Shown here piece by piece: positions 46,390-58,328 of a stretch of DNA of 64,000 nucleotides. This DNA is from Gonatopus flavifemur. Taxonomy: Eukaryota > Arthropoda > Insecta > Hymenoptera > Dryinidae. A model generated the notes under the pieces. The model was not told the origin of the DNA, searched no databases, and saw only the letters and a program-made list of their open reading frames with translations. Made by a program: the position numbers and the translations under genes. Where the stretch lies: the NCBI GenBank assembly GCA_018340375.1, contig JAFFJZ010000012.1, positions 2,170,001 through 2,234,000 of the forward strand, in the 5' to 3' direction. Position 1 is the stretch's first letter. Every line of letters begins with the position of its first letter.

Positions 46390-47770
46390 TGTATTCTTTG
46401 GTGTTCATTAGGAATAAATAATTTTTTCTCATTAAAAAAACGCTACAAATTAAATTCAATTCCCAATACTTCATGAAGGAGAAGCAGATTGAATTACTGA
46501 TTTCAAAGAGACTTGTTGTGTATCGAATGATAATGAATGATAATGGGAATGAATTTGACGTTACTCGTGGGATGTTTTAAGATGCCTGTTCTCTCTTTCA
46601 GCTAATGATTGAACAATGATAAATTGAAATGAATTGGAATAATGAGGTAATAATGAAGAATTGGAGAATAGAATAATTGTATTGTTGAATTATCATCAGG
46701 AATGAAAAACATTTATCTAAAGTGTTTATTTTATCGTGTACATAGATCATCTATTCTATTCACCTGTACTTGTTTGCAATGTATAGAACTGAGAAAAACA
46801 GTTTCGTCGAGACAACTAATCAGGATACTCGCGATATCTTTCCATCGACTAAGCCATTGAATACTTTTTTTGCGAATTATCTATTGTAACGTTAGCGCAG
46901 GGCCTATATACCCTCATCCCTCGTCGTTAGCCGACGCCATAAATGGTCGAAGTTGGCACAACGCATGAAAGTTCACTCCATTATACGTGTCGATGATTAC
47001 TTTTAACGATACATACATATACGTCACGAGTACACGGTGGCTTCGAAATCGCAATGTTCAGAATTTATTTATCCATTTGAAAGTTGAGTCAAAGTCATTC
47101 TACTCGTGCACAGTTGAACAAAGGAAAGACCTCGCGCACGATGGAAAACGCATACCGACGTCAAGTTGAATCCCACTATTGTCCCAATAGCAATTAGCAT
47201 GCTCCCCAGCCAACTCGCCACAGAAAAGAGGGGTGAATAAATTAAACACTCCTGTGTACTCTCCAGCGCGCGTGGGAGAGAAACATATTCCTGTGAACTT
47301 TTCTTTTCTTTTTCATCGTACGTAGTACACCGGGCTATTCTGAATTCTTCTTACGATTTCTTCAAAGTTACGTCAAGAAATAAATAATCCATATTTCTAA
47401 AAAATTATTCCCTCATTCTTCTTTTTATTCTTGCGTATATTATTTCTGTGTGGTCTTCAACGTGTATGGCGGAAGTACCGTGCCTTAGAACGAACGAACA
47501 GCTGGTTGCGATGCCGGTTTCGTACGATTCCAATTTCAGAATGAGAGATGTGAAAGAGAAAACCACAAGTTAATTAATAGTTGAGTTTATACGATGAAAC
47601 TTGGGAATACTTATGGAAACAAATTGTTTCTCTCTTAATAACAGTAATAGCGTATAAGTTGCGTAATAAAACACGGAGGAGAGGAATTCGTTGACGCAGC
47701 AAATTGAGGTATTATATACAGGATGGGTTATCTTTTTGCTGACCTAGCTGAAAATTTGATGGGGGAGCAG
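46390..47770. other. Gene-free intron sequence
   Basis: Nothing definable. Short GAATGATAATG repeats near 46525-46550. No exon evidence. Confidence 0.5.
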
Positions 47771-48041
47771 CACGCAGAGAAAAATTCTTGCTGACAAAGC
47801 GATTCGGAAAAATCTGCTTTGCTAGATCAGCAAAACGGTTACTGTTACAGCAAAAATATTGCTATTTTAGCAAGATATTTGCTAATTCAGCAAAATTTTT
47901 TCGGATTGCTGAATGGCAAGCGCCTGTTGAAAGAGCAAGATTTTTGCTGTAATAGCAACAGTTTTGCTGATTTAGCAACAAGTTTTGCCATATCAGCGGA
48001 ACAAGTTTTCGAGGTTTGCTGTTTCAGACAGGGCTGCGGAG

Positions 48042-48468
48042 CAGTGCCGTCTTTGAGCATAGGCGAGGTAGGCTCGGGCCTAGGGCCCCAGGCTGATAGA
48101 GGCCCCCAACTCTTTGGACTACCATTTTTTTTAATTTTACAAAAAAAGGAATTCTTTGAAAGGTAAAATAATAAAAGAAGTAAAAAATGATACGAATTTT
48201 TTCTATTCACAAAGAATTTTATTTCTCACTTTTTTGAGAGAAAAGTCAGTTATCACTGCTTCAACATCAATACAATCCAGTACATTAGATTCAATAAACA
48301 TTAATGACAAACTATTTAATCTCTGTTCTGTCATTGTACTGCGAAGGTCATTCAATAAAAATTTCCGAAAAAGGAATTTATATATATATATATAAGCAAA
48401 AAGATTTCCTTACATGGGCCCCAAAGCATTTCGGGCCTAGGGCCCCTTGACTATGAAAGACGGCCCTG
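48042..48468. mobile_element. hAT-type MITE, exact 8-bp duplication CTGCGGAG
   Basis: The 427-bp unit has ends CAGTGCCGTCTTTGA / AAAGACGGCCCTG and subterminal GGGCCTAGGGCCCC words in both orientations. CTGCGGAG occurs exactly on both sides (48034-48041, 48469-48476). It lies just inside the left end of the larger hAT-like element. Confidence 0.95.
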
Positions 48469-49153
48469 CTGCGGAGTCGAAGCTTTCACACAGCCGACTC
48501 CGACTCCGGCTCCGGCTCTAGTGTTTATTCTCATGAATAAAAATTCCAAAAGAACCAAACTTGGACATAGGATAGACATTATTCGTTATCGAGGTTTTTC
48601 GACCTGTGTTTCAACATTTCATTTATTGATATATTATTGGAGTTTGATTTGCTAAATATGTCGAGGCTAAAATGCAAACAATATAACAGAATTCCAAGTC
48701 GTAACTAATTTTAATGTTCTATTTCAAAATTTTATGCATCAATTATTTCTCCCTTCAACATTGTTCGACAGATAAAATATTCCAAATGTTAGAAAAAACT
48801 TCGTCAATAACTTTCGACAAAGAATTTTCTCTAAAACTTTCATTCATAAACCATTGATCTGATGCAGTACATAAATTTGTAAGTTTTTATATGCAGCAGC
48901 TTATTGAACAATTAGAACCAACAGCTGTTGGGTGGATGAAAAAGCACGTTTCTTGATTATTTCAAAATATAATAAACACAAGAATAAATAAATCAAAAAT
49001 ATTTTGTTTCTGAATGTTTTCATTCTTCACTGTGAAAAATAAATGTGGGATATTTCACCAAAAATATTCCACCGTGAATGGGGAACTTGACATCCTGATT
49101 TGGTAGAGTTTGCCCTTACTTTTTGGAGGATTCAACACCCGAAAAACGGAATA

Positions 49154-49423
49154 CCCTATGGAAAAGATCTCATAGAAACTGATACGTGGAATCTATGAGA
49201 CTTTATGAGATTTTATATGAGCATTTGTCCAGGAGTTTATGAGATTTTATAATGCCATTATGCGAATTAATAAGCACAAAATTGGATTTTATCAGGTTTT
49301 ATAAGCAATCGTGGAAAATCTCATAGAGACGTTTAAAATGAAAATTTCCTATGAGATTTTGGTGTGCTTTTGTCCAGGAGTTTATCAGAATGTATCAGCA
49401 TTTATAAGACCTTTTCAACAGGG
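49154..49423. mobile_element. MITE with CCCTATGGAAAAG ends, TA duplication
   Basis: The 270-bp unit has ends CCCTATGGAAAAG / CTTTTCAACAGGG and TA on both sides (49152-49153, 49424-49425). The body repeats TTTATGAGATTTTATA and TTTGTCCAGGAGTTTAT. The second copy of the surrounding element lacks it at about 60557 (ACGGATGAGTTCC), an empty site. Confidence 0.9.
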
Positions 49424-50875
49424 TAGTTCCTCAAAATGGAGGAAAAATCCCCTATTTTTGATGGAAAAAAAATTCTCTCACGATCAGGGGATGGAATCCG
49501 CCATTAAAGTGAGGAAAAACTCCCCATATTTTTTCTAGTGTTTGTAAATCTGTCACATCTCTGATAACATCGATGAATCAACACAATCTGCGAATGAATC
49601 TCAAACAACTTCAAAACGATTTCCGTTCTGGTAATGAGAATAAGTGCAATATAAATCCATTAAGCAAATAAGCATGGAGTGATAGCGAGATTCGTTGGAA
49701 ATTAGCAGTATGGAGCTTTATGAATAATTAGGTAATAATTACGGACTCATCTTCCATTTGAAATTTCCGTATTTATCGCAAACTTGTAATACTGATGAAA
49801 AGAGAGAGAAATCCCATACAGCAAATCAGTTCAGAAAGAGTGCGCAGAGAATTCAATTGGGGTCGGATAAATTCAATATGAATTCTTAAGAATTCTTTTT
49901 CAACTCCTATGCCGTATATATGGGATTTAAGTGCTGCAACAACCTTAGCTCTCCCTGCAGAAACGGAATCATTCTGAACGATTTATAGTGCAAATCTCTG
50001 ATCAAAAATATGATTCGAACTTATTCAGAATCATTTGAGTCTGAAACGGGTTATTTGAAATTTGTACATTTCTCATTGGAAAAATTTCATTTTGATAAGA
50101 ATCAATTCTTTGAATGATCTCAGTTTTACGGGGACGTTACATTCCCACTTAGAGATTTCCTATGACTCCCCTTCTCCATTCTCATACCTTTATGGTTCCA
50201 TTGATATAAAGAATTATAGCACCTTCTTACCAAAGAGATTATGAAAACAAACACATCAATTCCTACTCTCATTTTTCTATTCATCTTATTTATGTCAACA
50301 GAGAATTCTATGCATTTGATTTCGAAACATTACACTTTGAACTTCGAATCAACGTGTGAAAATACATTATCCATAAATCAACATATGGATTCCTCGTTTG
50401 TGTTGGAGAAAAATTGAAAAAACTTTTTGCATGCAAATTTTATCTCTCAGCTGATGCACCTGAGATTCACCTGAGAAGATTGAATATGTGTATTTGAAAA
50501 AATGAGCCAAAGAAATGAAAACGTATTCCAAACAGCACACGAAGTTCTCTGAACGTTTTAAAAACATAGCCTAGGTTCTGCGAGTCTTAACCCCCAAAGA
50601 CACATATTTCAAATATTTAGAGCATTTTCACTTTTAATGCCGCTAAACACTTTCTGAAAACGTTCTTTTCAAATACTACAGGACGTTCTCGTAACGTTTT
50701 TCTCACGTACTTTCATGAAAACCAACTTTTTTCTTAAGGAGTCGAAAGAGGAGTCGGAGTCGATGAAATAACATTCGACTCCATCCATCATTCCACGACT
50801 CCTCGACTCCGACTCCACAGCCCTGGTTTCAGCAACTTTTTTTCTCCGAATGAAGATAATTGATCGAAGCAGCTA

Positions 50876-51053
50876 CACTGTTAGAAAAATCTGTCTTAAA
50901 CTTAACAATACTATTATAAAGTTTTTTACATAAACATTTTATTAAATTTCATACGAAATTTCATACAAAATTTCGTATGAAATTTGATAAAATGTTTATG
51001 TAAAAAACTTCATAATATTATTGTTAAGTTTAAGACAGATTTTTTTAACAGTG
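50876..51053. mobile_element. 178-bp near-perfect palindromic MITE, TA duplication
   Basis: CACTGTTAGAAAAATCTG and its near complement face each other; the arms pair for about 80 bases (for example TTAAACTTAACAATA / TATTGTTAAGTTTAA). TA flanks both sides (50874-50875, 51054-51055). The ends match those of the 17850-18072 MITE. Confidence 0.92.
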
Positions 51054-51837
51054 TAATTTTTCGCTATACCAACAAGATTTCCAATATTACGCTGTAAAAA
51101 AATTCCTCCTGAAAATTCAGAAAATGTGATTGTAATTTTGTACAGTCACTTCTTTCTGAACTTTCAGATAAATTTTTGATTAAAATTCTTTCTGATAAAT
51201 TGGAATTTCACGTCAACTCTTGTAGTAGAATTTTTGTCACCAATCACGTTACAAATTTTGATTCCATCTTTGGTATTAGTAATTCTATTTAGTTCTCCAA
51301 AAATTCTCATAAGACATTTGTGAACTTGGATATTTTCCTAAAATGTCCATCAAAAATTATGGTCAAATTCAAATATAAAAAATTGAAAATATTGGGATAA
51401 ATTATCGATAATTTTATAATAAATTCACTAAACTTTTGTCAAATAAGAACTTTGGAATTCCATATAACATATTTGTTTTATATTGACATTCATAAAATGT
51501 TATGAAATTTATTATAACAATTTCAACTTCAGTATCATCTCAGAAAAATATAATAACATATTGAAACATTTATATCTAATTAGTTGCAAATGTAATCACT
51601 CATCTTTAATTGATGATTCTCCTAGTTGAACATTAATGCTGAAAAAAAGTATAATTTATGAAATATACTGAAATTTCATCGGGTGGCTTCAGCAGCCAAG
51701 AACCCTGGTGGGAACATTTCGTTGAATTTTGTTTACTTTTAGCACAGCAATGTTTCAATAAAATTTGATAAGAATCGTCAAACTGCAACGAACTTCGATG
51801 GAAGTCAACAAATTCCACTAAAAGTTATTGAATTCTA

Positions 51838-52115
51838 CACTCTAAATGTCTTGGAGTGAAAATCCACTCCTATAGAACGAAAATACTGCAAGTCCAACAA
51901 AAGTGAGATTCAACTCCTGAAGAGTGAGTTTTCATTCCATAAGAGTGGATTTTCACTCTCTTGGAGAGAGGGTGTAATTCAACTCTCTAAACCGAGTTAA
52001 AACTTCACTCTGTCGGAGTGAGAATTGACTCTTATGGAGTGAAAAGTCTCTTCTTGGACTTGCAGTATTTTCCCCCTTCGAGAGTGAATTTATCACTCCA
52101 AGGAATTTAAAGAGT
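51838..52115. mobile_element. CACTC-rich MITE
   Basis: Start CACTCTAAATGTCTTGGAG and end CTCCAAGGAATTTAAAGAGT face each other. The body alternates GAGTGAAAA and TTCACTC words, with GCAAGTCCAA / TTGGACTTGC arms. TA precedes it; the right border is damaged. It lies 200 bp before exon 3. Confidence 0.75.
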
Positions 52116-52316
52116 AGGTACCGAAATTTTGTTCAACTAAGATGAATTTCGCTAATGTTCAATGAAAACCGAATGTGCCAAAATGGAACGAAATTCAACA
52201 GAACCCAACGACATTTTTTCACCAGGAAAAGTTTTAAGATTCCGCTGTCACGGCAAGACAGTTAATTCCACCCAAATGCGTATTTTCACCAATGCTCTTT
52301 TTTCTTTTCATTTCAG

Positions 52317-52418
52317 TACGGTGTGACTCCTCTGCAAAGAGCTGCTGCCGAAGGTCATTTGGAGGTAGTTGAGCTTCTTCTCAAGCACGGAGCAGATGTT
52401 TCGCGACAAGACACTATC
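52317..52418 (+). CDS. Ankyrin-repeat protein, third visible exon
   Basis: This exon is 34 codons, from a strong acceptor (TTTTTTCTTTTCATTTCAG ending 52316) to donor ATC|GTGAGT at 52419, phase 0. The translation begins [21 protein letters not shown] and ends [12 protein letters not shown]. It is a clear ankyrin repeat with TPL turn, A-A-x-G-H and the [12 protein letters not shown] helix plus hairpin. It follows exon 9231-9329 in perfect register (…NEADN|YGVTPL…). The RQD ending before an expected next repeat resembles the RQDxxGNTALHE junction of the ANKRD6/Diversin/Diego family, but other ankyrin proteins share this. The gene continues past the window; no further exon was found up to 64000. 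Confidence 0.94.
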
Positions 52419-55400
52419 GTGAGTAATAAGTTTAATTTTATCTCGTTACGTTCTTGTATCTGCTTCCTCCGGTACACGAGAGAATTGTGAATTCAATTAA
52501 CTTTTATACACGTAGAATTCGGTATAAAAACGTCGTTGTACGATCGTAAAAAACATCGAATTGAATTTACTCCGAATAAAACTTTCTTGGATGATTGAAA
52601 ATCAAACTCCACGCCCGTACGTGAACGCGCTTAGAAAGAAACTCTCTTTCTCTCGATTTAACTCGTTTCTAAACGATTTTGCCTTCACTTGGGATAATAG
52701 TTCTGCACCTAAAATGGAGAATCATTTGCGCGTTTCCGTTTATGTATACCGTTTAACTGGATGGATTTGCAGCGATCCGGATTAACCACTCTCGAAGGGT
52801 AGTTGGGCAGTCCCGGGTCCGTGTAAAGCGTCTGTCGCGGGAGGGAAAAGGGCAAGACGGAGAAGGAAGAAAAGAAATTGAAGAATCGTTTTATCGTCTC
52901 GCTGGCGTTTAATAGGTTTGTTTGCGTCTTCCTGTTGTTGTAAGAAGTACAACTTTATGCCCGTATATTTTGTCAAATAAGGCTTTCGTTTCACTTTTTA
53001 TCTTTCACCTGATTTATCCTGACCGTTCGCGTAATTGCGACATCTGCGGTATTTATAGTAACGTCATCGGTTATGTGTTTATAAAGTTTTTCGGTAAGCT
53101 GAGAAAGATTTTCAATTACGGATCGTTGGACTCTGTAAATTTCTCAGAATTATTGGCAATTAAACAAACACTTGGCCTTGCTAGGGCGGGATCGAGGAAA
53201 ACCAAATAATCTATCTTTCCTATCCGAATTTTTTCACAACGCATGCTCCTTCGGGAGTCTCCTGAATATCAGATATCTTCATCTAAACCTCTGAAGGCCT
53301 GAATGTACTAAAAATAGATATTTTATGACGATATCTATTACAGGGATGAGATATTCGCTGCCGCCTTCGTTGTTATTTTCTCTCTTTGCACAGTTTCAAA
53401 AGAAATTAACATGGTTGGAAGAAATTAGTACCGAAGTTGATGAATAATAATTGCAGGGAAGGAATGATATCGGACGTAAACGATATATTGAAAAATACGG
53501 GTTCTCAGTCCGGTTCGTCATAAGATATCCATACTTTTTTGCAGTTCCTTAGTTCCTTTCGCTCATCGTAAAGCAAGAAGTAGTCGTCTGTTTTATTCAA
53601 TCATAACAGGAAACTTTCAAACTCGAAATCTTAATGATTGTTGGAATGTTTATAAAGATACATCAAAGAAAAATGGTGCCAGGAGAATGAAGAAGGCGTT
53701 AAGAAAAAATGAATTTTATGAGATTATATAAGATCTACGCGTGAAAGAGCGTAGACTTTTCTCTCGTGTCCTGTTCGTTCGTTGCGGTTCTGCACAGCCC
53801 ACGGGCATGTAAAGGAACACACTTATATATATATATACACATCTTTTTCTCTCTTTGTCCTCTTTATGTTGCGAGCCATTAAAAATATATTGCAGTCATC
53901 ACGCACTTATCGTTAGATATACCCTCCGTAAGCCGATCAGACTATTATACCTGTATCGGCAAGGAGAAACAAAACACTTGGGTTAAGGTGGTCGATAAAT
54001 ATTTCTCTTGGGGGCTTTGAAGAATTCTTTGCGTAAAAATTCATCCGGGAGATAAGATTTACGAGATTCATTAGATTTCTGATTAGCTCGGGAGTCTATG
54101 TGTGAGATAGAAATTATTCTATATACACCATTGAGAATGAAAGAAAGAATTCGATTTGCCGTCCTTGCGTACAAATTTTATTACGATTCCTTATTGCACT
54201 TAATCCATCTTCTTGATCGAGAGAATATTATTGAAATGGAATGAGATTGAATCTTGTATTATTCTTTATGCATTGATTCTTAATTATCCTCTAATTGTGT
54301 CGTAACTCGGATGATTTATCTCCTTCTCTTATCTCATTGCAACAAAAAAAGAAAAAAAAGCGATGGGAATGTTACTGCTCTTTTTTTTTTTTGTATTTTT
54401 AAATTCCTGTCATGCTACTATCCTGCTACAACACGCTTTCATAGCGCCACGTCGGAAATCGGAACATAAAATTATTCATGTAAAATTAAATGAGTCGTAA
54501 CAAAGGGATTTGCTTGGAATTTTTATTGTTTCTTTCACTTCCTTTAATTAAGATACGCTTGATTTTACAGTTAAAATGCTGAGAAGTTATTTCCCAATAC
54601 CATATCATAAAGAGAATGTGCTTGTAAAAACTTCTGTCAAAGTATATACAAAAATATGCAAGTACAATTCATGGTAATAATTCTTACTTTTGCCCAATAA
54701 ATATAAAAGAAAAGTATGTTTTCCGTTTCTAGACGAGGGAAGAAAAGAAAAAATCCTTACACGAGGAACGTAGATCATAAGGAGCAACATTATATGACAC
54801 GTGAACGCACCTTGATTGCACGTCGTTACTGATATTATATCGCGTCTATCTGGTTTTGTTACCAAAGTAATCTTCTTCCTCTTCTCCTTCTTCTGCATTT
54901 CCTATACCGCTGCGGTGGGATTATACGCGAAGTGGTGTCTCTTCCGTTCGAATCGCAAGAAACGACAGAAGCGTATAATACCGTCCATCAGTCGTCATCA
55001 AAGTAAATCAGGGATAAACAATTTGAATTGAAAGTTTTAAAATATCCTCCTACCTTCGGTTCCATGCTGAGAAGAAAGTTGGACTATGTGTAACTAATTT
55101 GAAATTCATTAATGGAAGATCCTACGCCACGTCGTTAAGGGAGAAGAGAACCGAATCCAGGAGGGTAATTATCGCGCCGATAATCATACCTTGTTCATCG
55201 GTTTAATGAGTATCACGCACAACCATCGTATTACTTGTTGAAATTTAATCTTCACCCAGGTGAAATATATTGATAAAATATTGGATGAATGGATGATACG
55301 TATACGATGAGCACGAGATGAAAACCTTGTGATTTAATGTATGAAATTGAAAATTCTTAAATCTTCCAAGCACTTGACAAGTGTAATATAATACTCAGAG

Positions 55401-56934
55401 TAATGTATTTTACCAGATATACATATACAACTCACGTCTGTTGTTGGTATCTAGATTATCCCCTGGGAAAAGTTATCACGAGATTCGAGATAATATAACA
55501 TTTCTTTGAATCTAAAATATAGTGTAATGTGTAGTTGTATTCTTGAAATATATACACACAATATAACGCTGAATCGTATTGCCGTATTCTTTCGTATCGA
55601 TATTTATGTGAATATTTGAAAGATTTTAACTTTGAGAATGAATAATATTTCAGAAATTTTTCATAACAGCTCATGGGTGCTTTGCCCATGGTTTTGATTT
55701 CAAATGATACGCAGCAGCAATAGCAACAGCAGTAGCAGCGGCAACAGCAGCTGCGCAGTTTCGTAGCTACGTAGGATAATTGAATGTTAAAAAGAAAACT
55801 ATTCCCAGTACACGTACGTTACTGATCTTATCCAACCGAGTGACGTCTCGGTATCTTTTACCGTATCCAATGCAAGTCGAGATGCAAATGTCAAAAGATC
55901 TATGGAGCGAACGTGGAATGCACGGTCTAAGTGAAGAAGTGAGGAGGTAACGAACGAATGCAGGGAAGATTTCAAAAGGGAAGTTGGTTTAACATGATCG
56001 ATGCCACAATTAACTCGTCTCATGCGAATTCATATCATTGACCTTTACCTTTTACTTCGAGAATGAAAATAGGAATAAAATCGATAGAGAGAATTTCCTA
56101 CAAAACTGTGATCAACTTATAAGGTATCGGTAATTACTCTCCAGGGACTAGACTTTTCACGTTACTAGCAACAGCAAAGTGAGCAAAGTTTACAAGTTGT
56201 CGTCTCAAGTATTTGTTGAAGAATCTAAGAAAGAGGAGAAAAAAAAGCAGTCAAACGTTGGTACGTTGGTGATATCCTCCAACGTTCACAGAGAGTTTTA
56301 TATACAAGAAAAAATACAAAAAGTGAATTACTTTACATTATTGATGGGAAATGAACGGCATTTTACGAACTGTTAACTCTGGGATACGTATATTGATACG
56401 TTTTATAGATAAGACTCGTCGTTGGGAAATATCTGAGAGAGTTGTAAGTGCTAAAAGGCAATGTAACGTGGTACGTGGAAGTTATGGGGATCGTGATTAT
56501 ACTTGAACTTGGGATAAATTGTACCTATCTTTTCAACCAAAATGGAAACTAGACTTCGATCGATGAAAGAAATGTATAGAGTCGACGCGTATGTGTTGTG
56601 CGCGATGTGTTTGCTTTTTTTTCATTCCTCTTTCGGGTTTTTTTCTTTTTCTTCGTCATATATGAGTGTACGAAAGCATGTCGCAGCCCAGCCATAATTT
56701 GTTGTAAATGTGACAAATGACTAAAAACCTCTATATATAAATCGTCGTATACCTATCGCTTGACAGTTCCACTCAATTCTACCGTTCATTCGGCTCTGAA
56801 TGGCTAGCAATTGAAACACATTTCATGCTAACCGTGTCACACATTTTACTGCTCAAGGTAGAATGTTAATTTTGGGTTGCAAAACGTCTGCCCCGGGTCC
56901 TTTTGGAGAACGAAAATTGACATTTTCATTTCGG
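52419..56934. other. Ankyrin gene intron 3, first part; no gene
   Basis: Ordinary intron. A CAG/CAA-rich stretch lies at 55711-55754 and TA/CA dinucleotides near 53825-53842. No continuation exon of the ankyrin gene could be recognised. Confidence 0.55.
55711..55754. repeat. CAG/CAA-rich simple repeat
   Basis: An interrupted CAGCAGCAATAGCAACAG-type tract. No splice signals or open context support it as polyglutamine coding. Confidence 0.75.
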
Positions 56935-56936
56935 TA

Positions 56937-57903
56937 CACTCACAGAAATGTTTCCTTATGTTAACAAAAATTTCATTATTATGAGAAAATTCTATTCTCA
57001 ACATAGGGACAATCCTAATTATCCTTGTGATAAGAACAAAATTCTCTGGCCTCAAGTAAAATTGGATAATCTTTGCGTTAGAATATTGAATCTTACATCA
57101 AGAAAAATAGTCTTGAGATCACCATAAGCAATTTTCAAATAAGACTTGGAGATTTTCTTGATGCAATGAATTTTGTATTGAGGGTAATGAAATTTTTCCT
57201 GTTATCCAGTAAACATTTTGTATCTTCCGATATGTTTTAGACAAGTTTTATATGCCCTACATAACACTTTTAGATGAGTTTCAGACCAATTCTTGTCTCA
57301 AACTCGTCTGAGAGACATCTAAAACCAAGATATCGCAAGACACAAAATGTTGACTGTGTACAATAATGGAGTTTTTCCAAATAAAATATTGGTGTATCAC
57401 TTGGGACGGTATCTGACTCATGGTACACTGGTCGAAACTCTTGTACATTCAAAATATTCGACAAGACGTGGCATTTCTATAATGTGTAATAAAGAAAAAC
57501 CAACAATACAGTACTTCATTTGATTATCACTGTTTTGAAGTTTATAATTATTATTCCACTTTACAACACGATACATTGGAATCAATCTTGAAACCTCTAT
57601 TACTGACCGATCTGCTGCTGATGAAGGAGGGGGGAGCGTATCGTTAAGCGTCACCTCTAAGAATATTCATTTAGTTTCAGCGTAAGAAAATTTTTTTTAC
57701 CACAAGAAGCGATAGTTCTCACTAGAAATTAAGATTCATACGTTGAACAAAAGTCATGAATCATATTTTTTTCTACTGACAATCCGTGATATGATTACTT
57801 TTAAACGAAACCGCTTTTTGATCGAAGACTATTTGTTTTTTGAGAAGAAAATCGATATCAAGAATAAAATGATAATAATAGCAAGAAATCATTTCTGTGA
57901 GTG
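56937..57903. mobile_element. Element with CACTCACAGAAATG ends, TA duplication
   Basis: CACTCACAGAAATG at 56937 is mirrored by CATTTCTGTGAGTG ending 57903, with TA on both sides. Inside, 57206-57356 forms a further inverted repeat (AACATTTTGT... / ...ACAAAATGTT with TTTTAGA/TCTAAAA pairs), possibly a nested unit. Non-coding, 967 bp. Confidence 0.8.
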
Positions 57904-58328
57904 TAAAGTATAATATAGAAAAACTGTTGACGAGTTATGAATGGATGAAGATCAGCTGATCCAGATGATGCTCACCGTTTATAATCTCATGAAACGTTTA
58001 CTGGGATGATGATCGATTGAATTTTTGAGGTGAACAAAGCTTCAACAAGGTTTAATCAAAGGTTACAACATTGATAAAACACATTGGTAGACCGAGTTTG
58101 GCTGAAATAAATGCTGAGATAGCTATAGCAGATTGATAAAACCCATTCAATAATGACCAATAACAGTACGTGATTTTATTATGTTTTGATCAACTAGGAG
58201 TGCACAAATTTAGAATAAAGATCTAATATTCGGACATATCATCAATAGTGTTGATTTTTTTCAATGTGGAAATAATAGAAACGGAGCATTGATACATGTG
58301 ACAAAATTCCTCTTCAAAAAGAGCCGTA

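Larger units (their letters stand above)
48029..50825. mobile_element. hAT-like CAGGGCTG element, copy 1
   Basis: The ends are CAGGGCTGCGGAG... and ...GACTCCACAGCCCTG. The flanks GTTTCAGA (48021-48028) and GTTTCAGC (50826-50833) are an 8-bp target duplication with one mismatch, the hAT hallmark. Both subterminal zones are rich in GACTCCGACTCC-type words. No transposase frame survives, so it is non-autonomous. Two insertions interrupt it (48042-48468, 49154-49423). A close second copy, lacking the left part, is at 60233-61978. Confidence 0.85.
47771..50850. mobile_element. AGCAA-rich MITE split by a hAT-like element
   Basis: The left part (47771-48028) consists of CAGCAAAA/TTTTGCTG words and starts CACGCAGAGAAAAATTC. 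The right remnant (50826-50850) reads CAGCAACTTTTTTTCTCCG, roughly the complement of the left end. A hAT-like insertion separates them, flanked by GTTTCAGA/GTTTCAGC. Without it the unit is under 300 bp. Confidence 0.65.
9330..52316 (+). other. Ankyrin gene intron 2 (about 43 kb)
   Basis: The bounds are GTAAGT at 9330 and a strong pyrimidine tract plus TTTCAG ending 52316. The flanking exons join in phase 0 in perfect ankyrin register, so no intervening exon is needed. The intron carries three mariners, a tRNA gene and over twenty inverted-repeat elements or fragments. A cassette exon cannot be excluded. Confidence 0.8.
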
